A stretch of DNA of 64,000 bases. It comes from Morinoia aosen. Its lineage: Eukaryota; Arthropoda; Malacostraca; Amphipoda; Talitridae. Each line of letters starts with the position of its first letter. Position 1 is the stretch's first letter. A program made the position numbers and the translations under genes. The stretch covers positions 13,395,752 to 13,459,751 of the forward strand of contig CM059558.1 in assembly GCA_030386875.1 (NCBI GenBank), in the 5' to 3' direction. A model generated the notes under the pieces. That model was not told where the DNA came from and did no database searches. It worked only from the letters and a program-made list of their open reading frames with translations. Below, in pieces: positions 52,996 through 64,000 of the stretch.

Positions 52996-54419
52996 TTTTA
53001 GTCTAGTGATGTACCGATACCATTTTTTTGGCCGATACCGATACCCATTTTTTGGCCGATACCGATACTCCGATACTTGAAAATAACGATACTTTGACCG
53101 ATACTACTACTGATACCGATACTTTTACAATCATCTAACCTAATAATACCCGTTGTATGTTAGTTTATGTATTAGTTCGGTATCCGCTTCTTAAGAAACA
53201 TAGGATGTCTGAGTTTGCTGTATCACGGAGACCAAATTCCTCAGTGTAACATTGAAAGATCGTCTGTACATGCAATGATATGTTTGAAGTTTTACCAGGA
53301 TAGGTTAGTAGTATTGGATAGGTTGTTGTGATCGCCATAATTTGCGCATTTTCCTAACCATGTGGCTTTTGTGCAGCTTTTAGGCCATATTGAATAATTA
53401 AAAGACATTAAATTAAACATAGTAATTTGGTGAATAGCTGTGCCCGAAGTAATCCTTTTGAGTAATGGTGATTGGTCACCGGCGGGGAACTCCGAGTCAA
53501 GAGAGCTTTGTGTGTTCTTGTGCGTATGTGTTCGGCATAAACATTTTGAACCTACCCGACTTTCCGTTCTACGTATTGGCAACAGTGGAAAACGCATTAG
53601 TAGTGTAGGGTCTACAAGAACCGCAGTTGCTACCATGTAATGACTATCGCTAGGCCTTCGCGTCGTGAACGTGCTTTGAGGCGGTGCGAGTCACAACATA
53701 GAATTAGGATAGCATAAGTTACATAATGTTGACGGAATTTTTCATGGGTCCATCTAGCTTAACGATGACATTGTCCTCGGCATTTCCATGGGTCATGCTG
53801 CTACCTAATAATACCCTTGCCCTTGGCTTATTTGTTTGGTGTCTGTTTCTTCCATATCTCTGTCACTCACGCTCATAAGGATAGTTTTAATGGCCGTATC
53901 TGTGATACGAGTTTCAACGGTGCAAAAAATATTTTTCATCACGGGTACTGTTAGGATAGATATACTGTATTTGTTTATCATCTACATCTTGAAAATTCGT
54001 TCATGAAAAGTATTGAATCCCATTTTTGGCGGGCTGTGCACACTTGTATTAAAATAAAACCATTATAACTCCTACATGGGAGTTATAATAAATTATTTCC
54101 TTATATATCTAATAATACAAAAATATTGACAAAAAAGTTTCCGATAGTGAAAAATAAAATGCTCTTGCAATGTTAACTATATTGTTGAGAAAAACAACAA
54201 AATGAAATCCATTAAATAGATATGTGTGTCTAATCGTATTGCAACGTAATTTAGCCTACCTATAATAGCAACTGGCTCCAAAAGTGGACCAAAAGAATAG
54301 TTTCTCCAAAAAAGGATTGTCATTTTCGTGTTATTCACACCAAATACGAGTACATACTTTGGCGAAAGAAAATATTAAAATTCGGTAAGCCCCGAAACCG
54401 AACATATCCGCAAACACGC

Positions 54420-54985
54420 AACCATCTATAAGATGAAGAATTTAAAAACGACAATTTCAAGGAACTTGATCATATTTATTAGGAATACGTATCGGAGTCC
54501 AGATCCGTCATCAGTTCGTAAATTTACAAATCATTATGTCTGCAATAAAAGATAAAGCAAAATGTTGGATACAGTCATTAAAGGAAATCAAGAAACTAAA
54601 AATAAAATTAAAACATGTCAAAGAAAAACTAAAATTGACAAGATAACCATTTAGTTACAATTTGTCATGGGTAGGAACTATCAGAATTGTTGAAGGCCGG
54701 TTTTCGTTTAAAAATATGTAGCGACTCTAAACTTCTGAGGTCACATGCAGTTGAAGCCGAATCTAAGATTTAGTTGCATTTTACTGCGTGATTACGTACT
54801 GCAGAGTGTGAGGAGTAAGCTAATTAGTTCCCCGCGCGGAAGTTTCGACCCCAATGATCGACCATTCTGTTTTAAAAATTTTGTAACGTCATGCTGACGT
54901 ACGATGATGTGCACTGCACACAACTGTATAAATGTTGAAAATAAATCAGAGATCAAGGTTCGCATCTCCATTGGAAGCGTCTCCT
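54420..54985 (-). mobile_element. Penelope-like element 3' fragment, minus copy
   Basis: Inverted copy of 55020-55545. Reads (minus) remnants of a GIY-YIG endonuclease end, then an untranslated tail with a decayed hammerhead core at 54489-54514, where GAAAC has become GATAC. Frame is broken by several stops. Confidence 0.65.
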
Positions 54986-55019
54986 TGTACCGGAAAAATG
55001 AAGCAACCATAAAATTATA

Positions 55020-55545
55020 CAATTCCGATACAAGGATACGCTTTTGATGGAGTAAGAGCCTTTCTGATTTATTCTTACAGTTGTGTGCAGTGCACATCAT
55101 TGTACGTCGGCATTACGGCACAAAATTTTTATATCAGAATGGCCGAACATCGGGGTTGAAGCTTCCACACGGGGAATGAATTCGCACAATTCGTATGTAA
55201 TCACGCAGTAAAATGCAACGAACTGATATCCTCTGCAGACTTCAAAATCTTAGATTCGGCTTCAACTACATGTGACCTCAGAATTTCTGAGTCGCTACAT
55301 ATTTTTAAACGAAAACTGGCCCTCAACAATTCTGACAGTTCCTGCCCATCGTAAATTGGAAGTAGATCATGTCGATTTTACTTTCTCTGGGACATGTTTT
55401 TTTTTTTGTTTTCGTGATTTTCTTTAATGACTGGATCCAACATTTTATTTTTTCTTTTATTGTAGTCGTAATGAATTTTAATTTTACGAACTGATGATGG
55501 AGCTGGACTCCGAAACGTATTCCTAGTAAATATTTAAACAATTTA
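55020..55545 (+). mobile_element. Penelope-like element 3' fragment, plus copy
   Basis: Plus-strand frame near 55080 reads CVQCTSLYVGIT then RMAEHRG, the Cys-rich YVG...R..EH signature of the GIY-YIG endonuclease at the C-terminus of Penelope-like elements; further on come FKILDSASTTCDLRI and ESLHIFKRKLALNNSDSS, matching the usual end of that family. An in-frame stop breaks it. With the minus copy it forms a head-to-head pair around about 55000. Confidence 0.72.
55491..55516 (+). ncRNA. Hammerhead ribozyme-like core
   Basis: Reads ctgatga, then tggag-ctgg-actcc forming a plausible stem II, then gaaac. This is the CUGAUGA...GAAA core reported in Penelope-like retroelements. I did not find the partner strand for stem III with the cleavage-site UH, so the motif may be incomplete or work only in a dimer. 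Confidence 0.5.
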
Positions 55546-56930
55546 TTTACCACAGGTGATACATAGGTAAATATGATTAAGTTCATTGGAATTTTCCTCG
55601 TTTTTGAATTCATCAAGTTGCGATGAAAGCAATCAACTGACCCGTTCAGATGTATTGAACTATAAGATTGTTCGTGAATTGTTCGAACATCTTAACCCTC
55701 GTCGACTAACTGGGCACTCGAGTAGACAGCATGCCGTCGCAGTGTGAAGGAATGAAATATAGGGTTGCCATATACCAATAGAATCGTCTCCACAAGCTCT
55801 ATTGAATGAACACGGTATAGAGCGTGTGGTAAGGGGTGAGAAGGCAATAAAATAAAGAGTGCTGCGCCAACTCAGTCTGTGCACTCGAGTGCCCAGGGTA
55901 GGTTGTGTGCTGCGCAGGCTGGTGTCTACTCGAGTAGCCAGCTTTCCCTGTGAAAAAATGGCAACAAAATAAAATACACAATTTTTTCAAAAAAAACTTT
56001 TTTTTTAATCTATGGACTTTGACGCCTTACATAACACAAACGGCAAAAGCTACTTCAAAATCTTTTATTCCAATGTGAAGGGTACCTATTTCTCTACAAA
56101 AACATGCATTTTCAAACAATTATTTATTATAATAAGCATACAAGTAAAATAGCAAAGACAAAAATGCCCATACCTTCTGATCTAATTGTCACAGAAAAAA
56201 AATAAAGACACCATTGGATTTAGAAGGTTTTTTCTATACAAATCAGCATAAAAATATTACAAAAGTGTCAAGATAACAAAATGGCACAACTTCTAAAAAT
56301 TTATATTTCTTAAAAAGTCTATGGACTTTTACACCTTATATCGCACAAATGGCACAAGCTATTTAAAAATAGTTTTTTTCAATGTGAAGAGCAGCTATTT
56401 TTCTACTAAGACATGTATTTTCAAACAATTATCTATAATAATGAGCGTGCTGGAAGTAAAATAGCAAAGGCAATATTGTGCGCTATTTCAGTAAATGTCA
56501 GCATGTCGGCGGGGGTTAACATAGAAGAAAAATGCAAGATTTGTAACGAACGGTGATATGCATGCTAAGTTAAAATAAATTATTAGCTTCGTAATACTTG
56601 GCGATTTACAAGCTAAATTAAAATATAATTTTGGCAATTTCTATATTAAATTCACAAAAACTTTCAAATGCACCTTCAACTTTATTAAATTGGTTTGGTT
56701 TTTGTTAGCCTGTCACATACTTTAAGATATGGACATTACGTCAAAGTATAAAGGTTTAGTCGTAGAAGTATAAAAATTTTATGTAGCTACAGGGTTTAAC
56801 TATTCATTTTACATAGCTTTCAGTTATGACCGTGACTCATCGGGAATTCTAAGTAGTGAATTCAGTTAGCGGGCCTGATTGAACGCTATAATTCAACAGT
56901 TAGCTATCTAATTTACTAGGTATGAATGGG
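55546..56930. other. Interior of the hAT-like element without a gene
   Basis: Two related AT-rich blocks at about 56010-56170 and 56310-56470 share ctatggacttt(g/t)a, aatgtgaag(g/a)g and ttttcaaacaatta, a diverged direct duplication. Two inverted actcgagta(g)ac(a) words occur at 55720 and 55920. No transposase domain. Confidence 0.5.
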
Positions 56931-57858
56931 CTCTTTATTTGATTACAAGTACGCACAGCCCGTCAAAAATTACGGGACTCGCTAACTTTTTTGAATAAAT
57001 TTTCCAAACGTGATGCCCAACAAATGTATTCATACTAACAGCGTTCGTGATGAAAAATATTCTTGTTCTTACGCACTGGTGAAACTCGTATCACAGATAC
57101 GGTCACTATAACTCTCCTCATGAGCGTGACAAAGAAAATGGAAGAAGCGGACTCCAAATAAACCAAGGGTATTATTAGATAGTAGCAGGACCCGCGGAGA
57201 TTCCATGGACAATGTCATCGTTAAGCTAGGCGGACCCGAGAAAAAATTCTGACAGTATTACCTAACCTGTGCTAACCTAGCCTATCCTAATCTAAGCTAA
57301 CCTATCCTATCCTAACAAAACCTACCCTGATAAAATGTCAAATATTCAACACTTTGACCGCAGCGTGACCCACCGGTGGTACACGGAGGTAATTTTCACA
57401 ACGCTGCAGACCGACCAGTAGTCACAAACACAATTTCCATAAATACTTAATCAAAGCTAAATGAAGGCACGATCCAGTTCATGTTTGCTATTTTCAACAT
57501 CGCGCGCTGCAGTTGACTTTAAATTTGAGTTTGGTGTTGAACTTAATATTTAGTAGTTGCGGTTAAAGTGTTAAATGCATGGAAACGCCATCTTTTAATG
57601 TTACACTGAGGAATTCGGTATCCATGATACCGCAAACTCACACAACGCGGACCCTAAATAAATATATAAATAAACATACAACGGGTATTATTAGGTTAAA
57701 TAATTTTACTTTCATGATTTATGACCTTCATTTGAATGATAAAGTACGTATTTTTGGAAAGTATCGGTAAAGTATTGGCCGGATTTTGCCGATACCGATA
57801 CCACTAAAAATGGCCGATACTGCCGATACCGATACATCGGTACATCACTATTTTAGTC

Positions 57859-59340
57859 TTTATTTTATTTTTGAAATCACAATTTACAGTGTGAATATGA
57901 AGTTATGTATGGAAATTATCAAAATGAAAATTAAAACTGTATTCAATTACATAAATTGATCATTTTATTATACTTCAACAAAAAATTTTGTTATGGCTTA
58001 TACCCAAAAAAAAACTAATGTCAACATTCAAAATGTATCTCCTCATTGATTTTTGATGCTAGAACAAAACCAAAGACAGTTTTAGAATCCTTGAAACATT
58101 TCTATCAAACTCAGCGGGGCTTTTTTTTAAATTCAAATTTTTCAAAAAAATATATAGCTCTAAACCCAAAAAATTGTTCATTTCAGAAATTTTCAAAAAT
58201 TTTGAAAAAATCAAAAAAATCAAATTTGGAAAAAAGCCCTACTGAGTTTGTTAGAAATGTTTCAAGAATTCTAAAACTGTCTTTGTTTTTGTTTTAGCAT
58301 CAAAACTCAATGAGGAGATACATTTTGAAATATACATAAAATATACCAAAAAACTCATTTTTCATCAAAAAAAAAAAATAAGGCCTAAATCGAAAAAATG
58401 ACAAGAGCAAAAACGGTTTACTTTCACAAAAAACAAATACTGTCCAATTTTCAAACGAATCGGACGAAAAAAGGTCTCCACCTGAGTTGATCTCAAGGAC
58501 ACCGTCTAGGTAAAAAAAAAAAAGTCCCATTATTTATAGATAGATTTCTCTGAAATTTTCACAGTAGGTGTGAAATGATGCAAATATCATTTGTTATTTC
58601 GACAAAATTTTTGTATCTGCACTGGATTTTTTTTTATTTTCGAAAAATATGATAAAATAGGGGTTTTTTTTAAAATCCTACTTCTTCTACAATTTTGAAG
58701 TTACAGAACCATTACTTCGTTTTTAGATTGCTTAGATGTCTATATAACCACTCGCAATAGGGAATTTTGATAACTTTTTTTTTGTGGATTTTGGGAATTA
58801 AAAAAAATGAACTTTTTTTTCATTTTTTTTTTCATGTCATGTAATTTTCAAAATAATAAATTTATCAAAAAATGCTATTGCGCAAGGATACACCGTGCTG
58901 AGCCCTATCAAATGGTAAATAAACTATTCTCCTAGCTTTAAAATTGTGGAAGAAGTAGCATTTGAGAAACCAATTATCAAGTTTCCAGAAAAACGTGTTT
59001 TTTCACAAAAAAAAAAAATTTCTTTTCATCTTTTGAACTACAGGGTTTTCTATAATGAACTCTTGAGCGCTTGTAGCTCTTTTCAAGCCCTTTCGATTGA
59101 TACAATTTACATTGCTGTAGCTCTGTAACTCTGGGAAAAAATAAACAACAAAAGAGAATAGGTGTCATTCTTGAGAGCAACCAATTTTTTTAATTTTTCA
59201 TTTTTTTTAACAAAATACGTTTTTTTGTCAAGTCAACTCTTTTTTTTATAGCTCTTTTCAAGCCCTTTGGATTGGTGTGCTTGCCATAGCTGTAGCTATG
59301 ATACTGCAGCTGTCATTGAGCTATGAATGAAAGCTGCGGT
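57859..59340. repeat. Repeat-rich flank with an inverted pair
   Basis: 58034-58140 and 58215-58325 are inverted copies (atctcctcattg...gatgctagaacaaaaccaaagac and its complement). The right arm is a direct copy of 52720-52830. A T-rich stretch follows. No gene recognised. Confidence 0.65.
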
Positions 59341-60051
59341 ATCATAGATACGGCAAAACAGCTAAATTCTGAAATTGTCAAAAATTATAAAAAAATATTT
59401 ACTCAGCGTTAGAATGTTTCGTTTGAATAATGGAAGCACTTTGAGTAGCTCATTAACGAACTATAATGCCATTCCCGCAGAGAAACACGCTCAATTGACC
59501 CCCAATAATGAGGGGGGGAGGGTTCAAGGTCACTCCACCCCCATCGCTTTCCCCCCCTCTGGTGGGCGCACTATTCGGAGTAGACGTAAACGAAACAAAC
59601 CACTGGAAGCGCAAGAAAATCCTCTATAAGATGCATATATAAACAGATAATCAACACATATCCTAATTTCTATCAAGACGGTCTCCTGCTTCATTATCAT
59701 AGATACGGCAGAACAGCTAAATTCTGAAATTGTCAAAATTTTACAAAAAATCTTTATTCAGCGTTAGAATGTTTTGTTTGAATAATGAAAGCACTTTGAG
59801 TAGCCCATTAACGAACTATAATGCCATTGCCCCAGAGAAACACGCTCAATTGACCCCCAATAATGAGGGGGGTGAGGGGTCAAGGTCACGCCACCCCCAT
59901 CGCTTTCCCCTCCTTCCGGTGGGCACACTATTCGGAGTAGACGTAAACAGAAAGTAGGCCTACCAATGGAAGCGCAAGAAAATCCTCTATAAGATGCATA
60001 TAAAAGCAGAAAATCAACACATATCCTGATTTCTACCTAGACGGTGTCCTT
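58495..60051. repeat. Segment bounded by an exact 18-bp inverted repeat
   Basis: aaggacaccgtctaggta at 58495-58512 and tacctagacggtgtcctt at 60034-60051 are exact complements. Flanks show no target duplication and interior arms do not match further, so it may be an old transposon or chance pairing within a repeat family. Confidence 0.45.
59341..60050. repeat. Two-copy tandem duplication, period 355 bp
   Basis: Copies start at 59341 and 59696 with atcatagatacggc. Both include gcgttagaatgtttgt-type, cacgctcaattgacccccaa and gcgcaagaaaatcctctata. Identity is about 93% by eye. Confidence 0.92.
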
Positions 60052-60423
60052 AAATTTAACATCGATTTCGATAATTAAATGCATGTTTTTATATGAAACT
60101 TGCATGAGTAAGAGTAACATTATAAAAAAGAGCAGTATACATAAAACCAGTAATATACAAATTTTCAACTAGGCCTAAAAGAAATTCAATAATGAGCTGG
60201 AAAGGTTTACAGGAAATAGTAATAAAATTGAGAAACTCTGGGAATTTCTAAAGTTAAACTAGGCCTATCTTACAATTTTTTTGAAAAATATTGGGAAAAC
60301 TTGGACAATACCAGGAATAAAATGTGTTTTAAATTTCATTTCATATAAAGTATGCAAATTTCATAAGAATTGGATCATATTTTAAAAAACCTAAAATTTT
60401 AAATGAGAATTATAAATAATAAA

Positions 60424-61105
60424 GGTCAATATTGAATATAATGTTGTCAAAGAATTTTATAATTTCGTAGGTATAGATGGGTAATATAGTCGATTATAAG
60501 ACGTTTTACATGAATGACATTCCGCCCGGCGATGCGTTATTTTCGAATTATTCAACTTTGAAGCTGGCTTGTGCGCGCCATGGAAGCACGCGGGGCTAGC
60601 GTAATTAAATTAACAACGGAAGCTAACCCCTTATTACAAACGTAAAGAGGTTGGGTCGTGAGGGGTAGGCACAGTTCTTTTAGTGAAAATTATAAATAAA
60701 GGTTTTGAGTGACGTTTATTTACATCGACGCCAAGGTGGCTGCCACCATGGCGCCAACCGGCTAAACATGGCGGCAGCCATCTTCGAGTCGATGTAAACA
60801 AACGTCACTAGAAAGCTTCATTTATAATTTTCACTAAAAGAACTGTTGCTACCCCTCACGAACCAACCTCTTTACGTTTGTAATAGGGGTTAGCTTCCAT
60901 TTTCATTGCTAAAACAATGACTGTTTTTGCGTTAAAAGGGCCATTCAGGAGCGCCGTTCGTATAACTTCAAACTTAAATAACTCGAAAACTAAGCATTTC
61001 CGGGCACATTGTCATTCGTGTAAAACATCTTAAAATCGACTATATTACTCATCTATACCTACGAAATTATGAAATTTGTTGACAACATTATATTCAATAT
61101 TGACC
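60424..61105. mobile_element. Foldback-type MITE, copy A, 8-bp target duplication
   Basis: Ends ggtcaatattgaatataatg and cattatattcaatattgacc are exact inverted repeats; flanks ataataaa at 60416-60423 and 61106-61113 are an exact 8-bp duplication. Inner arms also pair (gtgacgtttatttacatcga and tcgatgtaaacaaacgtcac), so almost the whole 682 bp can fold. Confidence 0.93.
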
Positions 61106-61113
61106 ATAATAAA

Positions 61114-62490
61114 ATGTTTATAGCTAATTATAAATAATAAAATGTGTTTATAGTTATAAATAATAAAATAATTCAATTAAAAAAATAATATGTGGGATAG
61201 TTGAACTACACAAATGTCAAACCCTTATATAAAAAGATACCAAAAATTATCTATGATGCCTCAGAAAAAAATTCTAATACTTGTCCTAAGGTAAGACATT
61301 AAAATTGAATGCTCTTAAATATAAATATTTCTTAGAAAATTGACAAAACTGGGATTGACAGCCAGTTGGAAAGGAATGATAAAACAACAAGCAGCTTCTA
61401 GGGCTCACTTCCTTGAATGAAGAAAATACCCAAATCGGCACCAGCACTACCAATGATTGACATTTATACATGAACATATTTTTTTTTTAAATTCAATTAA
61501 GGAGCAAGAAATATTTAAACAGAAAAGGATACACACATAATCACTCCTACAGACTAGCTTTTTTTAAAGCTTTCAATAATTAAGCTACAGCATACAAAAT
61601 AAGGCACTAACCAGAAAAGGGATACCATACCGGCCATACCACAAAAGGTTTTCAAAGCATAAAAAAGATTTCACTACAAGAATACAAATTTAAAAATCAA
61701 TACAAGAACAGTATGTACAAATGTTGATTTTACAGTAAAAGTAAGAGATATATAATTTTCAGGAACAGCATACAATGTAAAAAGAGAAGAAGACCTTATC
61801 TGAAGCCTTTTCATGTTCCGGAGAACAGAAAACCACTGAAGTGCGGTTCATACAAGCTGTGCTTTGTAGAAGACATTGATGCATGTTGTTGGTTTACCAA
61901 ACACATGAAAACAATGTGGCATGCCTGGAAATCTTGTGGTCGATATTGAGTTTGACTCACGGAATTTATAAATTTGATTTCCAAGAATCGGCAGAACACA
62001 TTTAAAGACGTTTCACATGAATTACATTTAGCTCGCTTATGCGTAATTTTTGAGATATGACAATAATTACGTTCAGGTAGGAATAACACTATAAAGTCGG
62101 TTGCTTAGTTGCTGCTTTGTTGGAACACGTCCACTTTTTTGGCGACCCATGCCCACTTTTTTAGCAAAAAAAGCGTCGGTTTGGGTAAATTTAGACAAGG
62201 TATTTTAGGTTGATTTATGTTATTTTTGGTTAGTTTATATAACTAACCAAACACTACCTAACCTAACCTATCATTACGTTAATACCGTATTACAGCATAT
62301 TTAAGTGTCTGGCTCTACTTTCCCAGAAAACCGTTTCGATACCGTCTCGGCTGCGGCCTGCCTGTATATTGACCAAACTTGTAAATATATCTTCAAGAGT
62401 TGGAAGCTGACTCAAAAATATGTTAATAACAAAATGCAAATGATGATAAACAACTATCATTTACAAAAGGGTTAACACAAAAGCTGCAGA
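61114..62490. other. Intergenic stretch without a supported gene
   Basis: AT-rich. The longest frame (61811-62089, minus) has scattered Cys/His but no recognisable zinc-finger spacing. A small cluster of aacctaacctaacc-type words at 62250-62280 is too short to call telomeric. Confidence 0.5.
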
Positions 62491-62569
62491 TAATGTGGAA
62501 TAAAAAACTAACTAAATAATGTAAAGCGCAGTAGGCCTAATGTGTGAAAATTATAGGATTTTCAGGATT

Positions 62570-62790
62570 TAAGGGGATCATCTCAGGCCCTTGCCAGACC
62601 CTGTCAATGTCATGGTGATTTTGCATGTTTTTGTTGTAGAAGGACCCTTAGTTGGTGGACTATTTGTTCCTAAAATTTTATGGCGATGCGACAATAATTC
62701 CCCCCCCCCCCCCCCCTCCCGGGAGGGTGAAGGGACCAAAATATTTCAATTTTCCCGATTTTGACCCCATATTAAAAGAGAACAAATGGG
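62570..62790. repeat. Second copy of the older interspersed repeat
   Basis: Direct match to 52490-52680, including gacccttagttggtggacta and the C-run (62700-62718). It continues after two later insertions, at 63346-63385 and 63942 on. Confidence 0.78.
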
Positions 62791-63337
62791 GGTAAATCTG
62801 AAGGAGATGACAGTTGTCGATTTTGTAAATTTTGATGCCTTAGCATAGTTAATTAGATCGAAATAAACAAGTTTTCTTCTATGCACTTTTTGTCTCAAAT
62901 GAGTATTTTATTAGTTATAGCGGTAAATGACTTACCACAACTCCAGTCTTTGAAGCGGAAAGAAATTCTTTGATCGAGTTGTATGGCAATACTGCAATGG
63001 CGTCTCGCTTCCAGCGCTCTGTCTTGAAAGACGAAACCAAACCTACCACTATGCCTCGTTAAATACTCATTTGACGAAAAAAGTGTATAGAATAAAAGTT
63101 GTTTATTTCGATGTTGTTACCATGTTTCAAGCATCAAAAATTCGAAAATCGATGAGTAGCTGTTTATTTGAGCGCATTCGTCATCAATGACGAAACTAAA
63201 CTTACCGCTATAAATCGTAAAATACTCATTTGAGACGAAAAAAGAATAGAAGAAAACTTGTTTCTTTTGATTCAATTAATTAGGTTCAGGCATCAAAAAG
63301 TGGAAAATCGACAACTGTCATCTCCTTCAGATTTACC
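62791..63337. mobile_element. MITE with GGTAAATC ends and exact 8-bp duplication
   Basis: Ends ggtaaatctgaaggagatga and tcatctccttcagatttacc are exact inverted repeats; flanks caaatggg at 62783-62790 and 63338-63345 are exact. Interior matches 51833-52323 (aacaagttttcttctatgca). 547 bp, non-coding. Confidence 0.93.
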
Positions 63338-63385
63338 CAAATGGGTAATGGAAAAAAAGCCGAATGTGAGTGTGTTAGAAATGTT

Positions 63386-63933
63386 GGTCAATATTGAATA
63401 TAATGTTGTCAACAAATTTCATAATTTCGGAAGTATAGATAGGTAATATAGTCAATTTTAAGACGTTTTACATGAATGACAATGTGCCCGGAAATGCATA
63501 TTTTTAGAGATATTTAACTTTGAAGTTATAGGAACGTCGTTTATAAAATTGAACAAACGGAGAGGTAAATAAGCAGAAATCCGGTTCTGACATAACGATA
63601 GGTAAGGTTAGGTTTGGTAAAGTTAATTTAGTTAAGTATCCTAACCTAAGTAAGCCTAAAATATCTTAATTCAACTCAACCATACCGAGGCGGTGAGGCC
63701 GATGACTCCCGCCAAAAAACTTGGCGTGGTCCACGTCCGCAAAACGCCGGAAGAGCCATATCGAAACTGCCGTTAATGCTATTCTTACCTGGCGTTATTT
63801 ATCCTATATCTCCTAAACTAAGCATTTCCGGGCACATTGTCATTCATGTAAAATGTCTTAAAATCGACTATATTACCTATCTATACCTACGAAATTATGA
63901 AATTCGTTGACAACATTATATTCAATATTGACC
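63386..63933. mobile_element. Foldback-type MITE, copy B, 8-bp target duplication
   Basis: Ends ggtcaatattgaatataatg and cattatattcaatattgacc, flanks gaaatgtt at 63378-63385 and 63934-63941, exact. Same family as 60424-61105 with a different centre. It splits the older repeat, whose right part resumes tcaaggattctaaaact. Confidence 0.93.
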
Positions 63934-64000
63934 GAAATGTTTCAAGGATTCTAAAACTGCATTTGTTTTTGTTCTAGCATCAAAACTGAAGAAGGAGTTC

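Larger units (their letters stand above)
53004..57850. mobile_element. Large non-autonomous hAT-like element with long arms
   Basis: Ends TAGTGATGTACCGAT and ATCGGTACATCACTA are exact inverted repeats; flanks ttttagtc at 52996-53003 and 57851-57858 are an exact 8-bp target duplication. Subterminal gccgataccgatac motifs repeat on both sides. Beyond the ends, roughly 900-1000 bp arms (to about 54030 and from about 56930) remain inverted copies at lower identity, sharing for example cttaacgatgacattgtcc. No transposase is encoded; the core holds Penelope-like fragments. Confidence 0.85.

Noticed and set aside
53440..55100. hAT transposase inside the element at 53004-57850
   Set aside because: No frame longer than about 115 codons and no hAT dimerisation or DDE motif was found; the frames near 54792-55100 are Penelope remnants.
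62245..62280. Telomere-like aacctaacc words
   Set aside because: Only two or three imperfect units; similar words occur near 57260-57320. This is not a telomeric array.

Overview
The window reads as animal nuclear DNA: split genes with GT-AG introns, a Ty3/gypsy-type retroelement, Penelope-like remnants, DNA transposons with 8-bp target duplications, and dense tandem repeats. An arthropod, perhaps a crustacean, is plausible, but the sequence does not fix the species.

Layout. 1-17 kb holds no host gene I can support. It carries the pol region of a 5'-truncated gypsy-type element (5454-8500) in old repeats. 17.4-36.7 kb, minus strand, is a 15-exon matrix metalloproteinase (MMP) gene. 39.8-50.8 kb, minus strand, is a 9-exon gene that I identify as ANKS3 (ankyrin repeats, SAM domain, coiled coil). 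50.8-64 kb is a transposon graveyard with nested insertions, several with exact 8-bp target duplications.

MMP gene. All 14 introns join in compatible phase to give 1602 residues with no stop. In order: short cytosolic tail, signal-anchor helix, repeat-rich stem, prodomain with a PRCGNPD cysteine switch, about 530 further residues, a furin-type RAKR site, a catalytic domain with HEIGHVLGLRH and a Met-turn, and a four-blade hemopexin domain closed by WPDIC. This predicts a type II membrane MMP with a greatly enlarged propeptide. I know of no described MMP of this build.

ANKS3 gene. Nine exons join in phase to 864 residues. The ankyrin, SAM and post-SAM segments resemble vertebrate ANKS3. The large penultimate exon has a GSGHQHS array, and an 18-residue exon is frame-neutral.

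Most unusual pattern. In both genes, tandem repeats sit on or beside many exon ends, and several include the splice site and flanking exon bases, leaving rows of decoy donors or acceptors (exons 6, 8, 10, 11, 12 and 14 of the MMP; exons 2, 4, 5 and 7 of ANKS3). Protein-coding repeats (HLHPP, ISPVQSA, GSGHQHS and a 20-residue stem unit) show that the same expansion affects exons.
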